A stretch of DNA of 64,000 nucleotides. Origin: an uncultured Clostridia bacterium. Lineage in GTDB: Bacteria; Bacillota; Clostridia; Christensenellales; UBA1242. Below, piece by piece: positions 56,647 through 64,000 of the stretch. The position numbers and the translations under genes are program-made. How positions within the stretch are numbered: the stretch's first letter is position 1; each line of letters opens with the position of its first letter. A model generated the notes under the pieces. It did not search any database, was not told the origin of the DNA, and saw nothing but the letters and a program-made list of their open reading frames with translations. The DNA lies in the NCBI GenBank assembly GCA_934793215.1, contig CAKVOP010000005.1, positions 8,225-72,224 of the forward strand. The letters run 5' to 3'.

Positions 56647-58803
56647 ATGAAAAAAGTAGAACTTCTTGCTCCTGCTGGAAATTTTGAGAAACTTAAAGTC
56701 GCAATTTCAAATGGTGCTGATGCTGTTTATCTTGGAATCGAAGAGTTTAATGCACGAGCAAACGAAGACAATTTTACACTAGAAACGCTGAAAGAGGGCA
56801 TAGATTATGCCCATCTTTTTGGTGTAAAAGTATATCTTGCTCTTAATATTTTGTTTAAAGACGAAGAAATGGCAGAGGCACTTGATGTTGCAGGGAAAGC
56901 ACTTTCTTACGGTGTGGACGCAATTATTGTGCAAGATATAGCACTAGCAAGACTTATTAAATTAACATACCCTAATGCTGTGCTTCATGCTTCAACACAA
57001 ATGGGATGCTCGAACCTTGAAAGTGCAAAGTTTTTAAAATCTCTGGGATTTTCTAGAATTGTTCTCGCAAGAGAAACTGGCCTTGAAGATATAAAACTTA
57101 TTAAAAATAATTTGGATATAGAAATCGAATATTTTGTGCAAGGTGCACTTTGTGTAAGTTACTCTGGAAATTGTTATTTGTGTGCACTTCTTGCCGACGC
57201 TAGTGGAAATCGTGGCAAATGCAAGCAGTATTGCCGTCTTCAAAGCAAATTGAATGGCAATGGATTAAATAAAAGCGGTTACCTTTTGTCAACAAAAGAT
57301 ATTTGTATGCTTAAAAAACTAAAAGATCTTGCAGAGGCCGGCGTTGATAGTTTGAAAATCGAGGGTAGAGCAAGAAGAAGTGCCTATGTCGGCAGAGCAA
57401 CGCGAGTTTATAGAAAAGCACTAGACAATGACTTTAAATTTGACAATGATGACATTTTATCGCTTAAAAAGGTGTTTAATCGTGGAGATTATAGCGAAGG
57501 GTATCTTGCTGGCGAAAAAATGATATATGATAAGGCGCAAAATCATATTGGTATTGAAATAGGTTATGTAGAAAGAATAAACAAAGGTAAACGCTTTAAT
57601 GAAATTTTTATATCTTCTAGTCATGAGATTATTAGAGGCGACCTCTTGAAATTCTTTGATAAGGATTGTGTAGAGCGAGGGGTGGTTGCGGTTGATGATA
57701 GCAAGAGTGTGAGTAAAAATGTTTATAGAGTAACTTCAACCTTTTTGCCTCAAAAGGGTGACATGGTTAGGTTAATTCTTGATTCAAAAGATGATGATCA
57801 AGTTTTAAATGCAAAACGAAAAGTAGTTTTTGATGGAGAATTTGTTGCAAAAGTTGGCGAGCGTGCAAAACTTACTTTGTCAAGTGGAGATAGTTCCATA
57901 ACGATGTTGAGCGAAGGTTTGCTCGAAGTGGCTAAAAGTAGCCCTCTATCAAAAGAAGAAGTAAAATCATGTCTTTTAAAACTTGGTGAACCTTTTGAAC
58001 TAAATAACTTTTCATGCGACATAGAAAACGTGTTTATGGTGAAATCAGCATTAAATGCATTAAGACGTGATGCCGAACAAAAATTAAAAGATAAAATAAT
58101 TCAAGATTATTTAGATAAAAACAATTTAAATTATCAAAAAAATAATGAAAAAATAGAACTTTTTTCAAAAAAACAAACACAAAAGCGTTATTTAATGACA
58201 AGCAAACCGATTTTTCCAAGTGGTTTCGATGGCTACATTTTTAATCCAGAAAATATAGATGAAAAAACATTTTTAGACATTGATTTTTCTGGGAAAGAAA
58301 TATATTTAGTTACTCCTGTTTTTGCAACTGAAAAAGAAGTAAAAAAAATAAAAGAAATATTAATAAAATTTCCTAAACTTGGCATTTACGCAAACAATTA
58401 TTACGCCTTAAATTTGACATGCAAAAATAAGACAATAGTTGGTGCAAATCTAAATGTTTTTAATTCATTTTCAGTAAATTTCTATTCAAGTCAAGGATTT
58501 GAAAACATTGTTTTGACAAAAGAAAATTTAGACCTTGCTGAAATTAAAAATTCTGGAAGCAATCTTATTTATTTTGCATCTTATTACCCTGAATATATGA
58601 ATTTTGCGCACTGCCCAATCAAAGAACATGTAGGTGGTAATTGCTCCTCTTGCAAATATAAACATGGTTATACTTATAAAATAGCAGGGAAAACCTTAAA
58701 TCTTATCCGTCATAAAATTATTTCTTGCCATTTTGCATTAAAGGATACTGTATTAAGAGAATGTTATTATCCTAATATGAGTCAAATTATAGAAGAGGTT
58801 TAA
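56647..58803 (+). CDS. U32 peptidase-family protein (RlhA-like)
   Basis: 718 residues. Start at 56647 (MKKVELLAPAGNFEKLKVAI) matches the family's N-terminus; an in-frame ORF extending back to 56506 overlaps cls and is rejected. The U32 signature is present: EYFVQGALCVSYSGNCYLC...GNRGKC near 160-200. Family members are not proven proteases in most cases: several add hydroxyl groups to RNA (RlhA on 23S rRNA, TrhP on tRNA) using prephenate pathway input and an iron-sulfur cluster. The long C-terminal part after about 420 fits the larger RlhA-type members. A second cysteine group (CPIKEHVGGNCSSCKY) lies near 655. Likely leaderless. Confidence 0.85.
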   Translation: MKKVELLAPAGNFEKLKVAISNGADAVYLGIEEFNARANEDNFTLETLKEGIDYAHLFGVKVYLALNILFKDEEMAEALDVAGKALSYGVDAIIVQDIALARLIKLTYPNAVLHASTQMGCSNLESAKFLKSLGFSRIVLARETGLEDIKLIKNNLDIEIEYFVQGALCVSYSGNCYLCALLADASGNRGKCKQYCRLQSKLNGNGLNKSGYLLSTKDICMLKKLKDLAEAGVDSLKIEGRARRSAYVGRATRVYRKALDNDFKFDNDDILSLKKVFNRGDYSEGYLAGEKMIYDKAQNHIGIEIGYVERINKGKRFNEIFISSSHEIIRGDLLKFFDKDCVERGVVAVDDSKSVSKNVYRVTSTFLPQKGDMVRLILDSKDDDQVLNAKRKVVFDGEFVAKVGERAKLTLSSGDSSITMLSEGLLEVAKSSPLSKEEVKSCLLKLGEPFELNNFSCDIENVFMVKSALNALRRDAEQKLKDKIIQDYLDKNNLNYQKNNEKIELFSKKQTQKRYLMTSKPIFPSGFDGYIFNPENIDEKTFLDIDFSGKEIYLVTPVFATEKEVKKIKEILIKFPKLGIYANNYYALNLTCKNKTIVGANLNVFNSFSVNFYSSQGFENIVLTKENLDLAEIKNSGSNLIYFASYYPEYMNFAHCPIKEHVGGNCSSCKYKHGYTYKIAGKTLNLIRHKIISCHFALKDTVLRECYYPNMSQIIEEV

Positions 58804-58804
58804 A

Positions 58805-58933
58805 ATGGAAAATAAAAAAATTGAAAAAGGTAAAGCAAGAGTTAATAATAAAACTACTGAAGATTTTAAACGAAAATACTTTGAGTATTATGATGATATA
58901 AAATCTCCCACTCATAAAGTTATAGATTGGTAA
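58805..58933 (+). CDS. small basic protein, 42 aa
   Basis: Starts 1 nt after the U32 stop, with GAGG six bases upstream inside the U32 coding end, so translation is probably coupled. Sequence MENKKIEKGKARVNNKTTEDFKRK... then an acidic/aromatic tail (YFEYYDDIKSPTHKVIDW). Highly charged, no membrane helix or metal motif. A terminator follows 11 nt after the stop. No known family; possibly a partner of the U32 protein. Confidence 0.6.
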   Translation: MENKKIEKGKARVNNKTTEDFKRKYFEYYDDIKSPTHKVIDW

Positions 58934-58943
58934 AGATGGTTTA

Positions 58944-58976
58944 TAAAAAAACTGACATATGATTTGTCAGTTTTTT
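58944..58976 (+). terminator. terminator of the U32 operon
   Basis: AAAAAACTGACA / TGTCAGTTTTTT with a 7-nt loop. Confidence 0.88.
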
Positions 58977-59101
58977 AATTTTTTTATTTAGTTTTTTCGA
59001 AATTAATTGCAAAAATTTAATTTTTTATTGAATAAGAGCGAAAGCAACACCTTTTTTCAATGTTTAATATTTATAAACTCTCCAACTTTAATCAATTGTC
59101 T

Positions 59102-59131
59102 TTGTCAAGATTTTAGTACCATGAATATATA
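59102..59131 (+). promoter_or_regulatory. promoter of dapA
   Basis: TTGTCA, 18 nt, TATATA. The -10 box is about 20 nt from the dapA ATG and is followed by AAAGGAGGAG. No lysine riboswitch is seen in the 217-bp gap upstream. Confidence 0.6.
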
Positions 59132-59150
59132 ACCATATAAAAGGAGGAGT

Positions 59151-60032
59151 ATGAAACAATTATTTGAGGGTGCAGCAGTTGCCCTTGTAACACCATTTGA
59201 CGGAGAGAATATTGATTATAAAGCAACGAAATCTTTAATTGAAAGGGAAATTGAACTAGGTGCAAGGGCTTTAGTTATACTTGCTACCACGGGAGAAGGT
59301 AGTACTGTTACAGACAAAGAACGCGATAAATTTATTCGTTACTGCATAAAAATTAACGCTGGCAGGGCAAAAATTATCGTTGGTACTGGAAACAATAACT
59401 TCGCTAAATGCTATTTTCTTACCAAAGAGGCAAAACGCCTAGGAGCAGATGGAGCACTGGTTGTTACCCCTTATTACAACAAAACAACTCAAAAGGGGCT
59501 TGTTGAGTTTTATCAAAAACTTGCAGAAATAAAATTGCCTATCATAATGTATAATGTTCCATCTCGCACTGGGCTTAATATGGAACTTGAAACCATTGAA
59601 AAGATTATAAATTCAAATGATTATATTTATGGAATAAAAGAAAGTACGACGGATATAACTCGTATCAAAAATCTCTGTTACATGTGTAAAGAGAAAATTG
59701 CTGTATATAGTGGAGAAGATGGACTTAATTATATCTTTTATTGTTTGGGTGGAAAGGGTGCTATTAGTGTCACAGCAAATGTATACCCAGATAAAGTGGA
59801 GGAAATATATTTGCTCACAAAAAGGGGGGACTATGAGGAGGCATTAAGAGTTCAAGAGGAACTTGATAGTGTAAATGAAGCACTATTTTATGAGACAAAT
59901 CCAATTCCAGTGAAATACTATCTTTCACTTATGGGATTGTGCTCGTCAATCACTAGAATGCCTTTGACAAGTTTAACAGAAAAAAATGAAAAACGAATTA
60001 AAGCTGTTTATAAAGCATTTTCAGCAAAGTAA
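59151..60032 (+). CDS. dapA: 4-hydroxy-tetrahydrodipicolinate synthase
   Basis: Condenses pyruvate with aspartate semialdehyde, the first step toward diaminopimelate and lysine. TIM-barrel protein of 293 residues. Schiff-base lysine K163 in YGIKEST, Y134 in YNVPSRTG, the TTGE pair near 47-49 and R139. Strong AAAGGAGGAG site. Monocistronic with terminator. Other NAL-family enzymes share the motifs, but this pattern and length match DapA well. Confidence 0.93.
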   Translation: MKQLFEGAAVALVTPFDGENIDYKATKSLIEREIELGARALVILATTGEGSTVTDKERDKFIRYCIKINAGRAKIIVGTGNNNFAKCYFLTKEAKRLGADGALVVTPYYNKTTQKGLVEFYQKLAEIKLPIIMYNVPSRTGLNMELETIEKIINSNDYIYGIKESTTDITRIKNLCYMCKEKIAVYSGEDGLNYIFYCLGGKGAISVTANVYPDKVEEIYLLTKRGDYEEALRVQEELDSVNEALFYETNPIPVKYYLSLMGLCSSITRMPLTSLTEKNEKRIKAVYKAFSAK

Positions 60033-60034
60033 AA

Positions 60035-60067
60035 TAAAAAATAGCGGGTAATTCCGCTATTTTTTAG
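60035..60067. terminator. terminator between dapA and a convergent gene
   Basis: AAAAAATAGCGG / CCGCTATTTTTT with a 6-nt loop; symmetrical, usable in both directions. Confidence 0.88.
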
Positions 60068-60070
60068 TGA

Positions 60071-60361
60071 TTAGTTTTCTTCCTTATTTTTTTTTGTCGA
60101 TTCTTTTTCAGTTTCTTCAATATCATCGTATTGTTTGCATGATAAAAGGTCAATTATTTTGCCTAATGCAAATATGATTAATGTGTAAACAAACGCACTT
60201 ACGAAAGATTCAATAAAAATTCCAAAGCCAGCTCTTGCCCCTGCTATAATTGATAATATAAACTGAATTGCGAATATTGCGAGAGCAGAAAATTCAAAAA
60301 TGTAAAATAATGTTTTTCCTATGCGATTTTTGCTTGATGCTTTCAAAAAGTTTTTATTCAT
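60071..60361 (-). CDS. small two-helix membrane protein, 96 aa
   Basis: Start at 60361 (MNKNFLKASSKNRIGK) has a GGAGG site; the longer frame to 60409 does not. Two transmembrane segments (about 21-43, FEFSALAIFAIQFILSIIAGA, and 48-70, IFIESFVSAFVYTLIIFALGKI), then a charged tail (DDIEETEKESTKKNKEEN). The pattern resembles small membrane proteins of unknown function. Own promoter (TTGCAC/TAAAAT). No family recognised. Confidence 0.7.
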   Translation of the reverse strand: MNKNFLKASSKNRIGKTLFYIFEFSALAIFAIQFILSIIAGARAGFGIFIESFVSAFVYTLIIFALGKIIDLLSCKQYDDIEETEKESTKKNKEEN

Positions 60362-60380
60362 AAATAAACCTCCTATGTTT

Positions 60381-60409
60381 ATTTTACTCATATTTTGTGC
60401 CCAGTGCAA
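60381..60409 (-). promoter_or_regulatory. promoter of the two-helix membrane protein gene
   Basis: Minus strand TTGCAC, 17 nt, TAAAAT, followed by a short leader with GGAGG. Confidence 0.7.
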
Positions 60410-60467
60410 CTAAAATTAGAAACATTTAGGTAAATGAGGGCGAAAGTATAAATTTGAAGCGTTTTAA

Positions 60468-61346
60468 TTAACCTTTTTCATGATTTATTGAGTAAGTTTT
60501 CTCGCAAGCGTGTTCGTGCAAAATAAGGGTGTTACGCATAAGTTCCGCAATGGTCATGGGGCCAACGCCTCCCGGAACAGGCGTGACATATGAAGCCTTT
60601 TCTTTGACTGATTCAAAATCGACATCTCCAACTAACCCGCTTTTGAGTCGGTTTATTCCAACATCAATCACAATGGCCCCTTCTTTTACCATTTCTGCAG
60701 TTATGAATTGGGGCTTTCCAATAGCGACAACGAGGATGTCGGCTTGTCGCGTTATTTCTGCGAGATTTTTTGTCTTTGAGTGACAAAGTGTAACTGTTGC
60801 ATTGCTATGTTCCAAAAGGCTCGCTACACTTTTGCCCACCAGCATACTTCTGCCTATGACAACAGCATGCTTACCTTCTATGGATAAGTTATAATAATTT
60901 AAAAGGTCAATGATGCCCGTAGCAGTGCATGGGGCTATCAATGGAATTCCTGCAAAAAGTTTGCCCAGGTTTTCGTAAGTTAGCCCATCTACATCTTTGC
61001 AAGGGGAAATCAGTGAAATCAATTTTCCTTCATCAAGGTGCTTTGGCAATGGTAATTGCAGTAAAATTCCAGAAATGTTTTTGTCGCTATTTAGCGAAGT
61101 GATGACTTCTGCAACTTCTTCTTGACTTATGCTTGCGGGGAGGATTTTTAAAACAGAATTAATCCCGAGCGCCTTACATGCTTTTTCCTTGCTTGCAACA
61201 TATACTTTACTGGCTGGGTCATCTCCCACCAAAACACAAGCAAGGGTTGGTGCAACACGACCACGCGAGAGATAATCATCATCAATCTTTCTTGCAATTT
61301 GTTCTTTTAATTTGCTTGCAACGAGTCTGCCATCTATAATTTCCAT
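60468..61346 (-). CDS. folD: bifunctional methylenetetrahydrofolate dehydrogenase/cyclohydrolase
   Basis: Interconverts 5,10-methylene- and 10-formyl-tetrahydrofolate with NADP, feeding purine and Met-tRNA formylation. Start at 61346 (MEIIDGRLVASKL) with GGAAGTGAAG upstream. 292 residues. Catalytic Y49-x3-K53 (YVASK), ILLQLPLP, DGLTYENLGKL, PCTATGII, the NADP-binding VVIGRSMLVGKSVASLL and the closing PVPGGVGPMTIAELMRNT. Promoter TTGACA/TACACT upstream. Complete and ordinary. Confidence 0.96.
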   Translation of the reverse strand: MEIIDGRLVASKLKEQIARKIDDDYLSRGRVAPTLACVLVGDDPASKVYVASKEKACKALGINSVLKILPASISQEEVAEVITSLNSDKNISGILLQLPLPKHLDEGKLISLISPCKDVDGLTYENLGKLFAGIPLIAPCTATGIIDLLNYYNLSIEGKHAVVIGRSMLVGKSVASLLEHSNATVTLCHSKTKNLAEITRQADILVVAIGKPQFITAEMVKEGAIVIDVGINRLKSGLVGDVDFESVKEKASYVTPVPGGVGPMTIAELMRNTLILHEHACEKTYSINHEKG

Positions 61347-61367
61347 AACTTCACTTCCTTTGAGATT

Positions 61368-61397
61368 AGTGTAACACCTCTTTCGATTTTTTGTCAA
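61368..61397 (-). promoter_or_regulatory. promoter of folD
   Basis: Minus strand TTGACA, 18 nt, TACACT (or 17 nt to TTACAC), about 20 nt before the ATG. Confidence 0.65.
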
Positions 61398-61540
61398 ACT
61401 AAATGGTCTTGTTATTATTTATCTTAATTTTTTGTATTTAAAGTTAAATTCGAAAGATTTTTGCTTTTTACTATTTCTGTTTGAATGTTTTGCACTTTTT
61501 TCTCACGATATACGATATTTAAGGAAAATACTCACATTGA

Positions 61541-61579
61541 TTGCTTTATTTCACAAATTATGATATTATCATATCATAA
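61541..61579 (+). promoter_or_regulatory. promoter and overlapping palindrome of the protease gene
   Basis: TTGCTT, 17 nt, TATTAT (61564-61569). A perfect inverted repeat, TTATGATA-TTATCA-TATCATAA (61558-61579), covers the -10 and start region and ends just before the chosen ATG. It could be an operator. A direct repeat ACGATAT lies just upstream. No ribosome site. Confidence 0.5.
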
Positions 61580-61580
61580 A

Positions 61581-63557
61581 ATGCAGGAATATCTTAACAA
61601 AACAAAAATAATTGTTGTTTTAGCAATGCTTATATTTCTTATATCATGTTTTGCAAATATATTTAGGCATGATATTGTTTTTGCTGACAATGTATTAAAT
61701 ACAATCCCCATCAATTCAATGAGTGTTGATGAAATTGCTGGTCAAGAGAAATATAATAGTTGTGATTATGATATTGTAACTCCAAATCTTGACCAAGGAA
61801 ACACAAACATTTGTTGGGCTTATGCAACAGCAAGTGCATCCGAAACATCAGTCTTAAAAGATAAATTGGACAACAACACAAAAGACACTCTGCGTTTTTC
61901 TCCAGTACAAATCGCATACAGAACACACAACAGAAATGCCGACCCGCTTGGAAACACTGTTGGAGTTTGTGCAAATGATAAATGGAATGTAACTGGCAGT
62001 TCATATAACACCTTTTTGATGTTGTCCCAATGGTGCGCCCCAGTGGCTGGAAATGTGTCTGCAAAAGCTGACGCTTATGAGAACAATCTATACAGACTAT
62101 TAGATGCCGAACAAATTGATTTATACTCAACCGGTTCATACAGAATAACCGAAATAAAAAAAGCAATTGCAAAATATGGTGCAATAACTGGGTCATATTA
62201 CAATGCTCGAGAAGTAAATTGCTATAACACAAAAGGCGAAACGCTTGACGGAATTTCTCACGCAATGACTATTGTTGGGTGGGACGATACAATTCCAGCA
62301 AGCAATTTTCAGCCCAAAACCGCTAGTCAAAATGGTGGATGGATAATTAAAAACAGTTATAATTCACTTCCTTACTTTTACCTTTCTTATGATAGTAGCA
62401 TTGGTAATACTTGCGGGTTTAAATATGCAAACAAATCAGACTTTGACTTTAACTATTTTTATGACAATGTTTCTGACGCACCAATGAGAAGTGAAAGTAA
62501 TTCAAAATGCGTTTCAAATGTTTTTATGGCAAAAAAAAGTGATGAAAAACATAATGAATATGTAAAGGCGGTTAATGTAGCAACTTATGGATATAATTTA
62601 ACTTGCAAAGTTCAAGTTTATACCCGTTTGGCTGACCCCAGAAATCCCGAAAGCGGGATACTAACTGCTTCTGGTGAGAGAGTCTTGGAGTATGGTGGTT
62701 ATCACACAATCATGTTAGACAATTTGGCGAAAATTGAAAATGGCACATATTATTCGGTTATCGTGAGCATTAGTACTAATAGCGGTAAAAGTGCATATAT
62801 TTTGTACTCACTTAATTCCAGTGAAAATACATATTACAAATCTTCTTATGGTTGGAATAGCATAGGTTATGCTGGAAGAATAAAAGCTTACACAGTTTTG
62901 CAAGAGAATGAAGAATCTGAACAAAAAATTGATATTTCTAACACTCAACATGGCAACGTTCCTTCTGTTTCTTTTACTGGCCAAGAACTTTGTCCAAAGG
63001 TAAATTTAACCCTAAATTCACAAATTCTAATTGAAAATATAGATTTTACCATTTCCTATAAAAACAACAAAAATGTTGGCACTGCTGAAATTGAAATAAA
63101 CGGAATCGGAAATTATATTGGAAGCCTAACCATACAATTTGAAATCTTGCCAATTGATGTTCCAACAAGACCAAATAGTGAGATAAAATTTTCTATTGAT
63201 GCGACAACTCTATCTGATATTAGTTTGCCTGCTGGTTGGCAATGGGAAAATCCGAATTTGTTAGTCAATAATTTAACAAGTGCAACTGCCATTTATGTGG
63301 GCGAAAACAAAGACAACTATAAAAATACAACAATGACAATATCCTTAAAAAAAGAAAAACCCGTCGTCCCAACCCCTGATAATCCTACCCCTAATAACCC
63401 GAATGATAACAACAATAATGATAATCCAAACGATATAAGTGCAAACTTGGATATTATTCCCATCATTATCATTTCAAGTGTTATTGGTTTAATAATATCA
63501 ATCTTTCTTTTCATTATTGTTAGAGTTAGGAGAATAAAAAAATTTAAGATGTATTAA
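61581..63557 (+). CDS. secreted papain-family (C1A) cysteine protease with membrane anchor
   Basis: Start at 61581: the signal peptide (MQEYLNKTK, hydrophobic core, cleavage likely after VFA, residue 36) is placed best. Longer in-frame starts (61485, 61560) are possible. 658 residues: a C1A domain with C78 in QGNTNICWAYA, H227 in SHAMTIVGWDD and N258 in IIKNSYN, the complete catalytic triad, then a lectin-like segment, then a beta-repeat domain (FTGQELCPKVNLTL...SYKNNKNVGTAEIEINGIGNYIG) typical of Clostridia surface proteins, a Pro/Asn/Asp-rich linker and a final transmembrane helix with RVRRIKK tail, instead of LPXTG. Acts on the cell surface; substrate unknown. Single gene. Confidence 0.88.
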   Translation: MQEYLNKTKIIVVLAMLIFLISCFANIFRHDIVFADNVLNTIPINSMSVDEIAGQEKYNSCDYDIVTPNLDQGNTNICWAYATASASETSVLKDKLDNNTKDTLRFSPVQIAYRTHNRNADPLGNTVGVCANDKWNVTGSSYNTFLMLSQWCAPVAGNVSAKADAYENNLYRLLDAEQIDLYSTGSYRITEIKKAIAKYGAITGSYYNAREVNCYNTKGETLDGISHAMTIVGWDDTIPASNFQPKTASQNGGWIIKNSYNSLPYFYLSYDSSIGNTCGFKYANKSDFDFNYFYDNVSDAPMRSESNSKCVSNVFMAKKSDEKHNEYVKAVNVATYGYNLTCKVQVYTRLADPRNPESGILTASGERVLEYGGYHTIMLDNLAKIENGTYYSVIVSISTNSGKSAYILYSLNSSENTYYKSSYGWNSIGYAGRIKAYTVLQENEESEQKIDISNTQHGNVPSVSFTGQELCPKVNLTLNSQILIENIDFTISYKNNKNVGTAEIEINGIGNYIGSLTIQFEILPIDVPTRPNSEIKFSIDATTLSDISLPAGWQWENPNLLVNNLTSATAIYVGENKDNYKNTTMTISLKKEKPVVPTPDNPTPNNPNDNNNNDNPNDISANLDIIPIIIISSVIGLIISIFLFIIVRVRRIKKFKMY

Positions 63558-63560
63558 AAA

Positions 63561-63800
63561 TACAGTGTAGCTGGATTTATGGGATATTTAAAATGAAAGA
63601 GTAGCGTATTTATTTGTGCAAAGTATGTAAACATGAAATTTGAATATAGAAATAGAGAATTTTGGTGCCGTGGATACTATGTAGACACAGCAGGTAAAAA
63701 TACTAAAAAGATAAAAGAGTATATAGCAAATCAGTTAGCAGAGGACAAGAGAATGTGACAGATGACAGTGTATGAAATAGTAGATCCGTTTAAGAAATAA
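63561..63800 (+). pseudogene. tnpA: truncated IS200/IS605 transposase TnpA with in-frame stops
   Basis: Reading in one frame gives SVAGFMGYLK-stop-KSSVF... then REFWCRGYYVDTAGKNTKKIKEYI...QLAED, and after a second stop TVYEIVDPFKK. This matches the C-terminal third of Y1 transposases, including the catalytic-tyrosine block (CRGYYVDT). TGA stops at 63594 (where Gly is usual) and 63756 break it. The first two thirds with the HUH motif are absent. An ATG at 63633 gives a 41-codon fragment. Pseudogene. Confidence 0.82.
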
Positions 63801-63894
63801 AAAGATTTGCGATAATGCAATCGTGCCACAGGCTACTTACAGCACGAGTTCGTGCGGCAAAGAACAGAGGGCTTTACCCTCAAAGGGAAAACCA

Positions 63895-63923
63895 CCACCA
63901 GCTTTACTGGTGGATTTTTTTTG
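63895..63923 (+). terminator. hairpin at the right end of the IS remnant (terminator-like)
   Basis: CCACCAG-CTTTA-CTGGTGG followed by ATTTTTTTT. Its CTTTA loop repeats in the hairpin GAGGG-CTTTA-CCCTC just before. It can act as a terminator for the preceding genes. Confidence 0.75.
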
Positions 63924-63939
63924 TGTTTCTTTTCTCCTA

Positions 63940-63968
63940 TTGACAAAGTTTAAAAGAGATGATAAAAT
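63940..63968 (+). promoter_or_regulatory. promoter at the window end
   Basis: TTGACA, 17 nt, TAAAAT, a near-consensus promoter reading out of the window. Confidence 0.8.
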
Positions 63969-63972
63969 AAAA

Positions 63973-64000
63973 ATGAGAGAAAATAAATTAGGGAGAAATG
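63973..64000 (+). CDS. 5' end of a gene cut by the window edge
   Basis: ATG at 63973 opens a frame MRENKLGRN that is still open at the window end. It lies 4 nt after the -10 box, so a later start is possible: ATG at 63998, in another frame, follows GGGAG very closely. The N-terminus is vaguely like MATE transporters, but nine residues are too few to name it. Confidence 0.3.

Larger units (their letters stand above)
63558..63925 (+). mobile_element. IS200/IS605-type element remnant
   Basis: Holds the C-terminal part of a Y1 transposase followed by hairpins 63842-63855, 63867-63881 and 63895-63913 like an IS200-family right end. The left half and left end are missing; it begins directly after the protease stop. 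A decayed, non-autonomous fragment. Confidence 0.75.

Noticed and set aside
58934..59150. Lysine riboswitch before dapA
   Set aside because: The 217-bp gap holds a terminator of the previous operon and an ordinary promoter; the transcript leader is only about 15 nt.
63561..63800. TGA read as glycine or tryptophan (recoded genetic code)
   Set aside because: Intact conserved genes here use TGA as stop and contain no in-frame TGA; the two TGAs are confined to a truncated transposase, so decay is the simpler reading.

Overview
The window is AT-rich (roughly two thirds A+T by eye) and reads with the standard bacterial code: conserved genes are full length with TGA as a stop. AGGAGG-type ribosome sites, SpoVD-like, WalJ, YugP and single-chain GlyRS genes, a T-box on glyS and Bacillota-style tRNA genes point to an uncultured, probably gut-dwelling, anaerobic Clostridia-like bacterium. 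Anaerobic nucleotide reductase (nrdD/nrdG) fits this. The lineage is inferred from gene content only.

Layout. 1-0.8 kb: six tRNA genes (Gly, Arg, His, Gln, Gln, Lys) behind one strong promoter. 1.27-2.77 kb: gpmI (minus). 3.4-19.9 kb: one uninterrupted gene for a 5497-residue lipoprotein built of Ig-like stretches and about thirty GLUG-like beta-helix repeats. 20-28.3 kb: a RadC-family gene, a divergent pair of small paralogous winged-helix/tail-anchored proteins, uvrB-uvrA, an unknown 186-residue gene with a consensus promoter, and walJ with a small membrane ORF in front of it. 28.4-37.9 kb: metG, then an operon of a long CvpA-like membrane protein, rsmH, an FtsL-like protein and a PASTA-type penicillin-binding protein (cell division and wall), then two YugP-type membrane zinc peptidases. 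38.2-41.2 kb: nrdD and nrdG behind paired NrdR boxes. 41.3-42.95 kb: glyS (minus) under a very short T-box riboswitch. 43-45.3 kb: an unknown gene and an ABC-F ATPase. 45.7-56.6 kb: a second giant gene (3119 residues, N-terminally membrane-anchored) followed at 16 nt by a cardiolipin synthase gene. 56.6-61.4 kb: a U32 peptidase-family gene with a 42-residue companion, dapA, a small membrane protein and folD. 61.5-64 kb: a secreted papain-family protease with a C-terminal membrane anchor, an IS200/IS605 transposase remnant, and the start of another gene.

How it fits together. Most genes are housekeeping (translation, repair, division, dNTP supply, lysine/wall precursor, folate). The accessory content is mainly cell surface: two giant exported proteins, a surface protease, a long CvpA-like protein and two membrane metallopeptidases. 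The two giant genes are each preceded by long, very AT-rich intergenic DNA and have closely similar promoter regions, which suggests common control. No CRISPR array, prophage or recognisable defence system was seen. The least explained items are the giant proteins, the divergent winged-helix/membrane pair with a palindrome at the centre of its shared promoter region, the short T-box, and several genes whose start codon lies only 6-7 nt after a -10 box and which lack a ribosome site.
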